Positions 33,452 through 41,675 of a DNA stretch of 64,000 nt are shown in pieces. The first letter of the stretch is position 1, and each line of letters opens with the position of its first letter. The position numbers were made by a program, and so were the translations under genes. A model generated the notes under the pieces. That model saw only the letters and a program-made list of their open reading frames with translations, did no database searches and had not been told where the DNA came from. Source of the stretch: Streptomyces composti. Its GTDB lineage: Bacteria; Actinomycetota; Actinomycetes; Streptomycetales; Streptomycetaceae. The stretch is from contig NZ_JAATEM010000016.1 in NCBI RefSeq assembly GCF_012034205.1, positions 1 to 64,000 of the forward strand. Direction: 5' to 3'.

Positions 33452-34594
33452 TCAGGCGCCGCGGGGGTAGCGGGCCAGCCAGGCCGGGGAGGAGGCGGCG
33501 GGGCTGTGCAGGGCGGCGCCCTGGGTCATCTCCATGGCGAAGTCGTCGGCGAGTTCCAGGATGGTGGGGCGGCCCTCCAGTTCGGCCAGCCAGGCCGGGG
33601 GCAGCGCCGTCTCGCCGTGCAGGGCACCGAGCAGACCGCCGGTGAGGGCACCGGTGGCGGCGGAGGGCCCGTCGTGGTTGACGGACAGGCACAGCGAGCG
33701 CCGGACGTCCTGGCCGACCAGGGTGCAGTAGACGGCGGCGGCCACGACGCCCTCCGCGGTGCCGGCGCCGATCAGACCGCTCACCCTCTCCGGGGTGGGC
33801 ATGCCCTGCCGCACCGCGCCGAGCGCCTGCTGGAGCGCGTCGGAGACCGGCTGATGGCCGGGGCGGGTGGCCAGCAGGGCGAGGGTCTGCTGCACCGCCG
33901 CGTCCACGCTCTCGCCGCGGGCCAGCGCGTGCACGGTCACCGCGTACGCAGCCGCCGCGAGGCAGGCGACCGGGTGGCCGTGGGTCTGGGCGGCGCACTC
34001 CACGGCCAGCTGGGCCACCAGCTGGGGCTCCCAGCCGACGAGCAGACCGAACGGCGCGGAACGGGCCGCCGGCTCCGGGCCGGCCTCACCGGGGTTCTTC
34101 GGCGCGTCCGGAGTCCCCATGGTGTCGTCGCCGAGGCCGACCAGGAGCGTGCGGGCCGGGTCGCGGCGGGCGTACAGCCACTCCTCGCGGGCCAGCCAGC
34201 CGTCCTCCTTGCGGCGCTCGTCCGGGCCCCAGTCGCGCTGGGTGGTCGCCCAGCGCAGATACGCCCGGTGCAGATCGGTCGGCGGGTGCCAGGCGCCGGT
34301 GTCACGGCGCACCTGGGCGCGGATCAGGCCGTCCACGGAGAACAGGGTGAGCTGGGTGTGGTGGGTGACGGCGCCCCTGCGCCCGTACGCGGGGACCATG
34401 TCCGCCAGGCCGTCGGTGCCGTGCGCCTCGCGGATCGCCGCGACGCCCATCCCGTCCACGGGCGCGCCCAGCGCGTCGCCGACCGCCACGCCGAGGAGCG
34501 TCCCGCGCACCCGGCTGCGGAAGTCCTGCTGCTCGCGACGGCCCCACACGGGCCCGGCAGTGGCACCCACCCAGACCTCCCAGGCACCGTCCAT
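33452..34594 (-). CDS. degenerate ADP-ribosylglycohydrolase family protein
   Basis: A 380-residue DraG-family protein. VRGTLLGVAVGDALGAPVDG matches the conserved N-terminal motif, and NHDGPSAATGALTGGLLGAL aligns with the C-terminal metal motif (usually GNDTDT-type). The first metal motif TDDT is replaced by THHT (AVTHHTQLTLFSVDGLIRAQ), so the two-Mg site that DraG enzymes need for cleaving ADP-ribose is largely lost. The protein may bind ADP-ribose or related ligands without hydrolysis, or use another metal. ATG 34594 chosen; GTG 34612 is an alternative. No partner ADP-ribosyltransferase is nearby. Confidence 0.8.
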   Translation of the reverse strand: MDGAWEVWVGATAGPVWGRREQQDFRSRVRGTLLGVAVGDALGAPVDGMGVAAIREAHGTDGLADMVPAYGRRGAVTHHTQLTLFSVDGLIRAQVRRDTGAWHPPTDLHRAYLRWATTQRDWGPDERRKEDGWLAREEWLYARRDPARTLLVGLGDDTMGTPDAPKNPGEAGPEPAARSAPFGLLVGWEPQLVAQLAVECAAQTHGHPVACLAAAAYAVTVHALARGESVDAAVQQTLALLATRPGHQPVSDALQQALGAVRQGMPTPERVSGLIGAGTAEGVVAAAVYCTLVGQDVRRSLCLSVNHDGPSAATGALTGGLLGALHGETALPPAWLAELEGRPTILELADDFAMEMTQGAALHSPAASSPAWLARYPRGA

Positions 34595-34765
34595 ACGTAC
34601 GACGCCCAGCACTCTAATCGAATGCCGAGGTGCTGCTGAGGGGACGTTCAGGCCGAGGTCCGAGGAGCGCGTACGCCGAGGCGTGCTCGGGCCGTCAGCG
34701 CGTCCCGTGCGCGGGCGATCCGCTCGAACTCGGCGATGCCCGCACTCCGGTACCCGGCTGTCCGG

Positions 34766-35326
34766 TTACTCGACCACCCGGACCGTCGTCCCCGCCGTGC
34801 CGAAGGCCCACAGCGCCTTGCCGTCGGCCTTGCCGACGCGGATGCCGCCGGTCTTGGTGCCGGAGGCGGCGGGCGGGGGCGAGGAGCCGTCGACGGCGTT
34901 GGAGAAGGCGACCGAGACGCCGCTTTTCACGGCGAAGTACAGGATGTGCTCGACCTGGACGCCGTCGCTGCCGGTGGTGGCCTCGGTGCGGGTGCCGATG
35001 GTGTAGGTGCCGGGGTCCGGGGTGACCGTGCCGGGCCACACCTTGAAGGTGCGGCGGGGGGTGTCGCTGGCGTCGACCAGCCAGACCCGCTGGTCGCCGA
35101 GGGAGTAGACGATGCGGCGGCCGGTGCCGGAGTCGGCGGGCACGGCGGGCGGCTCCTCCGGCCTGGACGGCGGTTTCGCGTCCGCCGTCGCCGACGCGCT
35201 GGGCCGGGTCGCGGACGCGGTGGGCTTGGTGCCCTGGTCCGCCTGCACGGCCAGGACGGCCACCACGGCGATCGCCCCCGTGGTCAGCCCGGTCACCCAG
35301 GCCCACGAGGGAAGTCGGGCAGACAC
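34766..35326 (-). CDS. membrane-anchored YkuD-like protein lacking the catalytic cysteine
   Basis: A 186-residue protein. GTG 35326 (GGAGA upstream) gives an N-terminal TM helix (WVTGLTTGAIAVVAVLAVQA), a Ser/Thr/Pro/Ala-rich linker, then a beta-rich domain (SLGDQRVWLVDASDTPRRTF; PDPGTYTIGTRT) like the L,D-transpeptidase fold. Where the SHGC(I)R motif would be, the sequence reads TKTGGIRVGKADGKALWAFG, without His or Cys. The domain therefore seems structural or ligand-binding rather than catalytic. It lies between the ADP-ribosylglycohydrolase and FO synthase genes. Confidence 0.7.
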   Translation of the reverse strand: MSARLPSWAWVTGLTTGAIAVVAVLAVQADQGTKPTASATRPSASATADAKPPSRPEEPPAVPADSGTGRRIVYSLGDQRVWLVDASDTPRRTFKVWPGTVTPDPGTYTIGTRTEATTGSDGVQVEHILYFAVKSGVSVAFSNAVDGSSPPPAASGTKTGGIRVGKADGKALWAFGTAGTTVRVVE

Positions 35327-35438
35327 CGGTACGCATCTCCTCGGTCGGGCACGGTCCACCCCCGCAAGGGGCGTCGGATCATCCTACTGCCCGCCGGACC
35401 CCCGGCTTCCTGCCCGTCCGCGTCCCGCCGTCCGCAAG

Positions 35439-35501
35439 CCCGCGTCCCGCTTCCCGCAGCCCGCGCCCCACTTCCCGCAGCCCGCGCCTCGCTTCCCCGC
35501 C
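35439..35501. repeat. 21-bp degenerate tandem repeat
   Basis: Three 21-bp units of the form CCCGCGYCYCRCTTCCCGCAG start at 35439, 35460 and 35481, just downstream of the FO synthase stop (minus strand). They could fold little; function unknown. Confidence 0.7.
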
Positions 35502-35550
35502 GGGCCCGGCGCCCCGGACCGGCACCAGGCCCGGCACTCCCCGGATCCGT

Positions 35551-38136
35551 TCAGTCCAGCACCGGCAGCAGCTCCGGCAGGTGCCCGTCCGATGCCTCCG
35601 CAGCCCTGCGGCGCTCCTCGGGGACCTCGCCGTAGAGGGTGGTGCGGGGCCGCGCCGGGCGGCCGGCCGCGCGGGCCACCGCGACCAGGTCCTTGACCGA
35701 CTTGTAGGAGCCGTAGGAGGAGCCCGCCATCCGGGAGATCGTCTCCTCCATCAGCGTGCCGCCCAGGTCGTTGGCGCCGGAGCGGAGCATCTCCGCGGCA
35801 CCCTCGGTGCCCAGTTTGACCCAGCTTGTCTGGATGTTGGGAATGTACGGGTGGAGGAGCAGCCGGGCCATCGCCGTCACCGCGCGGTTGTCGCGGACCG
35901 TCGGGCCGGGGCGGGCGATACCGGCCAGGTACACGGGGGCGTTGGTGTGCACGAAGGGCAGGGTGACGAACTCCGTGAAGCCCCCGGTCCGCTGCTGGAT
36001 CCCGGCGAGGGTGCGCAGGTGACGCAGCCAGTGCCGGGGCTGGTCCACATGCCCGTACATCATCGTGGAGGAGGAGCGGATGCCCAGCTCGTGGGCGGTC
36101 TCGACGACCTCGATCCAGGTGGACGCGGGCAGCTTGCCCTTGGTGAGGATCCAGCGGACCTCGTCGTCGAGGATCTCCGCCGCCGTGCCCGGGATGGTGT
36201 CCAGGCCCGCCTCCTTGGCCGCCGTCAGCCACTCGCGGATGGACAGGCCGGTGCGGGTGGCGCCGTTGACCACCTCCATGGGCGAGAAGGCGTGCACATG
36301 CATGCCCGGGACGCGGTCCTTCACCGCCTTCGCCAGGTCGAAGTAGGCGGTGCCGGGCAGGTCCGGGTGGATGCCGCCCTGCATGCACACCTCGACCGCG
36401 CCCACCTCCCAGGCCTGCTGGGCCCGGTCCGCCACCTGCTCCAGGGACAGCGTGTAGGCGTCGGCGTCGGTGCGGCGCTGGGCGAAGGCGCAGAAGCGGC
36501 AGCCGGTGTAGCAGACGTTGGTGAAGTTGATGTTGCGGGTGACGATGTAGGTCACGTCGTCACCGACCGCCGATCTGCGCACGTCGTCGGCGATCCGGCA
36601 CAGCGCGTCCAGGGCCGGGCCGTCGGCGTGCAGCAGGGCCAGCGCCTCGGCGTCGGTGAGCCGGGTCGGGTCGTCGGCGGCCGTCGCCAGCGCCTGGCGG
36701 ACGTCGGTGTCGATCCGCTCGGGTGCCATGCCGGGGGCGGCGGCCTCGCGCAGGGCGCCCCAGTCGCCGTACACCTCGTCGAAGTCCTCGCGGCGGTCGG
36801 CGCCGCGGCCCTCGGTGTCGATGGTGCGGTGCAGGTCGGTGCGGCCGGTGGCGGTGAACGCCTCGTCCGGCTCCTGCCAGGGCAGGCCCTGCGGCATGGC
36901 GCCGGGGCGGGCCAGTCCGGTCTCCGGGTCGGCGAGGGCCGCCACGTGCGGGCGCAGCCGGGGGTCCAGCCAGGGCTCGCCGCGCCGCACGAACTCCGGG
37001 TAGACGCAGAGGCGTTCGCGCAGCTCGAAGCCGGCCGCCGCGGACCGCGCGGCCAGCTCCTCGATCTGCGGCCAGGGCCGTTCGGGGTTGACGTGGTCGA
37101 TGGTGAGCGGGGAGATGCCGCCCCAGTCGTCGATGCCGGCCGCTATCAGCCGCTCGTACTCGGCGTCGACCAGGTTCGGCGGCGCCTGCAGGCAGGCGGA
37201 GGGGCCGAGCACATGGCGGGCGACGGCGACCGTGGCGACCAGCTCGTCGAGTTCCGCGTCCGGCATGCCGCGCATCGCGGTGTCCGGCTTGGCGCGGAAG
37301 TTCTGGATGATCAGTTCCTGGATGCCGTGGTAGGTCCGGGCGATCCGGCGCAGCGCGAACAGCGACTCGGCGCGCTCCTGGTAGGTCTCGCCGATGCCGA
37401 TGAGGATGCCGGAGGTGAAGGGGACCGAGGAGCGGCCGGCGTCCTCCAGCACCCGCAGGCGCACGGCCGGTTCCTTGTCGGGGGAGCCGTGGTGGGGGCC
37501 GCCGGGCTCGGACCACAGCCGGGTCGCGGTGGTCTCCAGCATCATGCCCATGGAGGGGGCGACCGGCTTGAGCCGCTGGAAGTCGGTCCAGGTGAGCACG
37601 CCCGGGTTGAGGTGGGGCAGCAGGCCGGTCTCCTCCAGGATGCGGACGCAGACGGCACGGACGTAGGCGAGGGTGTCGTCGTAGCCGTGCGCGTCCAGCC
37701 ACTCGCGGGCCTCCGGCCAGCGGTCCTCCGGCTTGTCGCCGAGGGTGATGAGGGCTTCCTTGCAGCCGAGGGCGGCGCCCTTGCGGGCGATGTCCAGCAC
37801 CTCGTCGGGCGACATGAACATCCCGTGGCCGGCGCGGCGCAGCCTGCCGGGCACGGTGACGAAGGTGCAGTAGTGGCACTTGTCCCGGCACAGCCGGGTC
37901 AGCGGGATGAAGACGCTCTTGGAGTACGTGATGACGCCGGGCCGCCCAGCCGCCCGAAGGCCCGCGTCCCGCACCCGGGCGGCCGAGGCCGACAGGTCCT
38001 CCAGGTGCTCGCCCCGGGCCTGGAGCAGCACCGCGGCCTCGGCCACGTCGAGCGAGACCCCGTCCCGGGCCCGTTTCAGGGCGCGACGCAGGGAGTTCTC
38101 GGTGGGTCCGGATCCTGGGGCCGCGGCATTCGTCAT
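35551..38136 (-). CDS. fbiC: bifunctional FO synthase (CofG/CofH)
   Basis: An 861-residue fusion of two radical-SAM domains that makes 7,8-didemethyl-8-hydroxy-5-deazariboflavin, the F420 chromophore, from the ribityl-uracil intermediate and tyrosine. The CofG half has CX3CX2C at Cys83, 87 and 90 ([11 protein letters not shown]), and the CofH half at Cys542, 546 and 549 ([11 protein letters not shown]). CofH signatures [20 protein letters not shown] and [13 protein letters not shown] are also present. Length is normal for actinobacterial FbiC. Nearby LLM and DDN-type genes encode probable F420 users. It is transcribed alone on the minus strand. Confidence 0.97.
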   Translation of the reverse strand: MTNAAAPGSGPTENSLRRALKRARDGVSLDVAEAAVLLQARGEHLEDLSASAARVRDAGLRAAGRPGVITYSKSVFIPLTRLCRDKCHYCTFVTVPGRLRRAGHGMFMSPDEVLDIARKGAALGCKEALITLGDKPEDRWPEAREWLDAHGYDDTLAYVRAVCVRILEETGLLPHLNPGVLTWTDFQRLKPVAPSMGMMLETTATRLWSEPGGPHHGSPDKEPAVRLRVLEDAGRSSVPFTSGILIGIGETYQERAESLFALRRIARTYHGIQELIIQNFRAKPDTAMRGMPDAELDELVATVAVARHVLGPSACLQAPPNLVDAEYERLIAAGIDDWGGISPLTIDHVNPERPWPQIEELAARSAAAGFELRERLCVYPEFVRRGEPWLDPRLRPHVAALADPETGLARPGAMPQGLPWQEPDEAFTATGRTDLHRTIDTEGRGADRREDFDEVYGDWGALREAAAPGMAPERIDTDVRQALATAADDPTRLTDAEALALLHADGPALDALCRIADDVRRSAVGDDVTYIVTRNINFTNVCYTGCRFCAFAQRRTDADAYTLSLEQVADRAQQAWEVGAVEVCMQGGIHPDLPGTAYFDLAKAVKDRVPGMHVHAFSPMEVVNGATRTGLSIREWLTAAKEAGLDTIPGTAAEILDDEVRWILTKGKLPASTWIEVVETAHELGIRSSSTMMYGHVDQPRHWLRHLRTLAGIQQRTGGFTEFVTLPFVHTNAPVYLAGIARPGPTVRDNRAVTAMARLLLHPYIPNIQTSWVKLGTEGAAEMLRSGANDLGGTLMEETISRMAGSSYGSYKSVKDLVAVARAAGRPARPRTTLYGEVPEERRRAAEASDGHLPELLPVLD

Positions 38137-38197
38137 CCTCCGAGCATACGATCGCCCTGATCAGACGGGCATGAGCGCTTCGTACCGCTTCCGGCCA

Positions 38198-38263
38198 CTC
38201 CCGCGAGGCCCGAACCGCCGCTTGGGGCGGCTCCCGCGAGGCCCGAACCGCCGCTTGGGGCGG
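38198..38263. repeat. 33-bp tandem repeat with hairpin
   Basis: Two identical 33-bp copies starting CTCCCGCGAGGCCCGAACCG, followed by a partial third. Each contains CCGCC-GCTTG-GGGCGG, a short stem, and together they lie just downstream of the LLM oxidoreductase stop (minus strand), where they may act as tandem terminators. Confidence 0.75.
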
Positions 38264-38286
38264 CTCCCGCCGGGCCGCACCGGCTC

Positions 38287-39144
38287 TTACCGCGAGCCCT
38301 CGACGTACTGCTCGTACTCCTCCAGCGTCTTGAGCACCTCGCTCTCCCCCGCCGACGGAAGCTGCACCACGACCTCCTCGATGCCGAGGCCGGCGAAGCG
38401 GGCGAGCTTGCCCGGGTTCGGGTGGACGGCGTAGGGGACGACCTGGAGGGCGTCCGGGTCGCGGCCCGCGTCGGACCAGGCGGCGCGGAGTTCCGGCAGG
38501 GACTCCGACAGGCCGCGGCCGCCGATGGGGAGCCAGCCGTCGGCGTACTCGCAGATGTGGGCGAACAGCTTGGGTCCTGCCGCCCCGCCGAGCAGAGTGC
38601 GCGGGCCGGTCACCGGGCCGCGTGGCCGCTGCACCGGCTTGGGGTGGGCGTGGCTGGCCCGGACGCTGCCGAACTCGCCCTGGAAGGCGGTGGGTTCATC
38701 CGCCCACAGCGCCCGCATCAGGGCCATCCGGTCGCGCACCAGCGCACGCCGGGTGGGCCAGTCGACGCCGTGGTCGGCGGCCTCCTCCACGTTCCAGCCG
38801 AAGCCGACGCCGAGGGTGAGGCGTCCGCCGGACAGGTGGTCCACGGTGGCGATCTGTTTGGCCAGGGCGATCGGGTCGTGCTGGGCGACCAGCGTGATGC
38901 CGGTGCCGAGACCGAGCCGCTCGGTGACCGCGGCGGCCTGCCCGAGCGCGACGAACGGGTCCAGGCAGCGGCCGTAGGCGCGCGGCAGCTCCCCGCCGCC
39001 CGGGAACGGCGTGGTCCGCTCCACCGGGATGTGGGTGTGCTCCGGCAGATACAGGCCCGCGAACCCGCGCTGCTCCAGCTCACGCGCGAGCCGGACGGGG
39101 GTGATGGTCTCGTCGGTGAGGAAGATCGTGACGGCGATACGCAT
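38287..39144 (-). CDS. LLM class F420-dependent oxidoreductase
   Basis: A 285-residue luciferase-like TIM-barrel flavin/F420 enzyme. The N-terminus MRIAVTIFLTDETITPVRLA, the LPEHTHIPVERTTPFPGGGE segment and LGTGITLVAQHDPIALAKQI with LSGGRLTLGVGFGWNVEE (about 104-121) are typical of the TIGR03619-type F420 subfamily. Hydride transfer from F420H2 is expected; substrate unknown. It sits next to FO synthase and near a DDN-type enzyme, supporting F420 use. Confidence 0.9.
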   Translation of the reverse strand: MRIAVTIFLTDETITPVRLARELEQRGFAGLYLPEHTHIPVERTTPFPGGGELPRAYGRCLDPFVALGQAAAVTERLGLGTGITLVAQHDPIALAKQIATVDHLSGGRLTLGVGFGWNVEEAADHGVDWPTRRALVRDRMALMRALWADEPTAFQGEFGSVRASHAHPKPVQRPRGPVTGPRTLLGGAAGPKLFAHICEYADGWLPIGGRGLSESLPELRAAWSDAGRDPDALQVVPYAVHPNPGKLARFAGLGIEEVVVQLPSAGESEVLKTLEEYEQYVEGSR

Positions 39145-39329
39145 GCACCATCCCTACCCCGCCCGCGATCCATTCCCCGCACGCACCGGAAATCCGCCGA
39201 TCCCCGTGCCTTCCACGGCAGTTCACCGCTCACTACAAAGGTTGCACGCACCACCGGGTCCCACCCCTGCACCACCCATGTCAGGTCGCAACCACAGTCA
39301 AGGTCGGACGACACCTGGGGAGCAGCCAC

Positions 39330-40868
39330 ATGTGCAGCCATATGCGCGAGGACCACACCGGCATCGGACGGCGTGCCGTGTTCGTGACGGGCGCCGCCGC
39401 CGCGCTTACGTTGGGAAGCGTGAGCTTCGCTTCCGCGGCGGACCGCGACGGCGGCCGGGAGACCAGAACGGTGCGCGGCACCCTGGAGCCGGGCGCGCCC
39501 GACTTCGTGTACGTGCCCGTCGAGGTGCCGTCCGGCGTGCGGGAGATCCACGTCTCCTACACCTACGACCGGCCGTCCGTGCCGCCCGGCACCACCGGCA
39601 ACGCCCTCGACATCGGCCTGTTCGACGAGCGCGGCACCGAACTGGGCGGGCGCGGCTTCCGCGGCTGGTCCGGCGGGGCGCGCACCGAGTTCTTCGTGCG
39701 CGCCGACGAGGCCACCCCCGGCTACCTGCCGGGCCCGGTGCGGGAGGGCACCTGGCACATCGCGCTCGGCCCGTACACCGTGGCCCCGCAGGGCCTGTCG
39801 TACGAGATCACGATCACGCTGACCTACGGGGAGCCGGGCGAGACCCCGAAGCCGGTGTATCCGCCGGAGCGGGTCAGGGGGCGGGGCCGCGGCTGGTACC
39901 GCGGTGACTGCCATCTGCACTCCTGGCACTCCGACGGCCGCCGCACCCCGGAGGAGATCGCCGCGCTGGCCCGTGCCGCCGGGCTGGACTTCATCAACTC
40001 CGCCGAGCACAACACGCACTCCGCGCACGCCCACTGGGCCGAGGCGGCCGGGGACGACCTGCTGGTGATGCTGGGCGAGGAGGTGACCACCCGCAACGGG
40101 CACGTGGTGGCGCTCGGCACCGACCCGGGGACGTTCGTCGACTGGCGCTACCGGGCCCGCGACAACCGCTTCGGCCGGTACGCCCGGCAGATCCGGCGGG
40201 CGGGCGGCCTGGTCGTGCCGGCCCATCCGCACGCGACCTGCATCGGCTGCAACTGGAAGTTCGGCTTCGGCGAGGCGGACGCGATCGAGGTGTGGAACGG
40301 GCCCTGGACGCCCGACGACGAGATGGCCCTCGCCGACTGGGACAGCATGCTGGTGGCCTCGGTGCGCGACGGACGGGAGTGGATTCCCGCCATGGGCGGC
40401 AGCGACGCCCACCGCGACCCGGACGCCGTGGGGCTGCCGCAGACCGTCGTCCTCGCCGACGAGCTGTCCCGGCGGGCCATCCAGGAGGGCATCCGGGCGG
40501 GCCGCTCCTATGTCGCCGAGTCCAGCGGTGTCTCCCTGGCGTTCGGCGCCTCCGGCGGGCGGGGCGAGCACGCCGGGATCGGCGAGCGGCTCGAGGTGGA
40601 CCGGGACACCCCGGTCACCGTGCGCCTGGAGGTGACCGGCGCCCCGCGCTGCACGGTCCGCCTGGTCACCGACCAGGGCGTGCTGCACACCAGCGCCCCG
40701 CTGCCGGTGTCCGGCTCCGGGGTCGTCGAATGGCGCACCACGCCCTCGTACGCGGCCTATGTGCGTGCCGAGTTGCGGCACGAGACGGCCGCCGGGCCGC
40801 TGCCGGGCGCGCCGGCCGCGTTCACCAATCCGGTCTTCCTGGGCCGGCGGCCCCGGCAGGGCCGGTGA
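39330..40868 (+). CDS. Tat-exported CehA/McbA-like PHP-domain metallohydrolase
   Basis: A 512-residue exported protein. The N-terminus has a twin-arginine motif and hydrophobic core (GRRAVFVTGAAAALTLGSV). A beta-sandwich region (about 45-180) is followed by a PHP-type metal domain (YRGDCHLHSWHSDGRRTPEE, about 190-209; EHNTHSAHAHW; VVPAHPHATCIGCNW; MGGSDAHRDPDAVGLPQT). CehA/McbA-family enzymes hydrolyse phosphate or carbamate esters outside the cytoplasm; natural substrate unknown. GGGGAG precedes ATG 39330. It is divergent from the LLM gene and closely followed by the DDN gene. Confidence 0.88.
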   Translation: MCSHMREDHTGIGRRAVFVTGAAAALTLGSVSFASAADRDGGRETRTVRGTLEPGAPDFVYVPVEVPSGVREIHVSYTYDRPSVPPGTTGNALDIGLFDERGTELGGRGFRGWSGGARTEFFVRADEATPGYLPGPVREGTWHIALGPYTVAPQGLSYEITITLTYGEPGETPKPVYPPERVRGRGRGWYRGDCHLHSWHSDGRRTPEEIAALARAAGLDFINSAEHNTHSAHAHWAEAAGDDLLVMLGEEVTTRNGHVVALGTDPGTFVDWRYRARDNRFGRYARQIRRAGGLVVPAHPHATCIGCNWKFGFGEADAIEVWNGPWTPDDEMALADWDSMLVASVRDGREWIPAMGGSDAHRDPDAVGLPQTVVLADELSRRAIQEGIRAGRSYVAESSGVSLAFGASGGRGEHAGIGERLEVDRDTPVTVRLEVTGAPRCTVRLVTDQGVLHTSAPLPVSGSGVVEWRTTPSYAAYVRAELRHETAAGPLPGAPAAFTNPVFLGRRPRQGR

Positions 40869-40889
40869 CAGGCTCTAGGCTTCCCGCAC

Positions 40890-41282
40890 ATGACCACGAA
40901 CGCCGAACGCAAGTACCGGCGGGCCACCGCCTTCCAGCGCCGGATCAATCCCCTGCTGCGCCGGCTGCCGTTCCAGACGGTGCTCGAGACCACCGGCCGC
41001 GTCTCCGGGCTGCCCCGGCTCACCCCCGTGGGCGGGCGGCGCATCGGGGACTCCTTCTGGCTGGTGTCCGAGTTCGGCGAGCGCTCCCAGTACGTCCGCA
41101 ACATCAAGGCGAACCCCCGGGTACGTCTCCGCATCCGGGGGCGCTGGTACTCCGGCACCGCCCATCTGCTGCCCGGCGACGACCCGGTGGCCCGGCTGCG
41201 CACCCTGCCCCGCTACAACAGCGCGGTGGTGCGCGCCGTCGGGGCCGGGCTGCTCACGGTGCGGATCGACCTCGACGTCTGA
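40890..41282 (+). CDS. DDN-type F420-dependent nitroreductase/quinone reductase
   Basis: A 130-residue protein of the split-barrel deazaflavin-dependent nitroreductase family. The VLETTGRVSGLPRLTPVGGR and VRNIKANPRVRLRIRGRWYS segments (about 73-92) match the F420-binding core. Such enzymes reduce quinones or nitro compounds using F420H2. It starts 21 bp after the PHP-domain gene, so they may be co-transcribed. Together with FO synthase and the LLM enzyme this makes a small F420-associated neighbourhood. Confidence 0.88.
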   Translation: MTTNAERKYRRATAFQRRINPLLRRLPFQTVLETTGRVSGLPRLTPVGGRRIGDSFWLVSEFGERSQYVRNIKANPRVRLRIRGRWYSGTAHLLPGDDPVARLRTLPRYNSAVVRAVGAGLLTVRIDLDV

Positions 41283-41331
41283 GGAGTCGTCCGGCCGGGG
41301 CGGCTACGACGGCCCGCCGCCCCGGCCACGC

Positions 41332-41470
41332 TCACCCCGGCCGGACGATCGACTGCACCTCGCTGCGGGCGTGCGGGGCGCAGGAGCCGACGTCCCGGCC
41401 GACGCCGCTGCCGCGGAACCCGCCGAACGTCGCCCCCCGTGTTCCGGCCCGCGGTCACCGTGACGCCGAT
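41332..41470 (-). pseudogene. aldehyde dehydrogenase C-terminal remnant
   Basis: On the minus strand, frame-adjusted translation gives VTVTAGRNTG then, across a G-run frameshift, FGGFRGSGVGRDVG...SEVQSIVRPG and a stop. FGGFRxSGxGRDxG is the C-terminal signature of aldehyde dehydrogenases. Only about 45 codons remain, so most of the gene is gone. The rest of the gap to afsR (41283-41675) has no other gene. Confidence 0.65.
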
Positions 41471-41675
41471 CTGACGGACCGTCTGCTGTGCGTTCACGGG
41501 GTCCTGCACGGCATGATCTGTGCGAACGAGCGGGCGGACGGTGTGAGAACCCTGTGTGGACCTGGACCCAGGGCCTGTGACGGGCGTCTCGCACGGCTGA
41601 CGCATCTGCCGTGAACAAGGCAAACTGGCCTGGTTGCTCGGAGCGCGCAGCAGGACGCATAGGGGGACTCACTGC

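Noticed and set aside
35581-38160. 859-codon plus-strand ORF opposite FO synthase
   Set aside because: Antisense shadow; FO synthase with both radical-SAM motifs is on the other strand.
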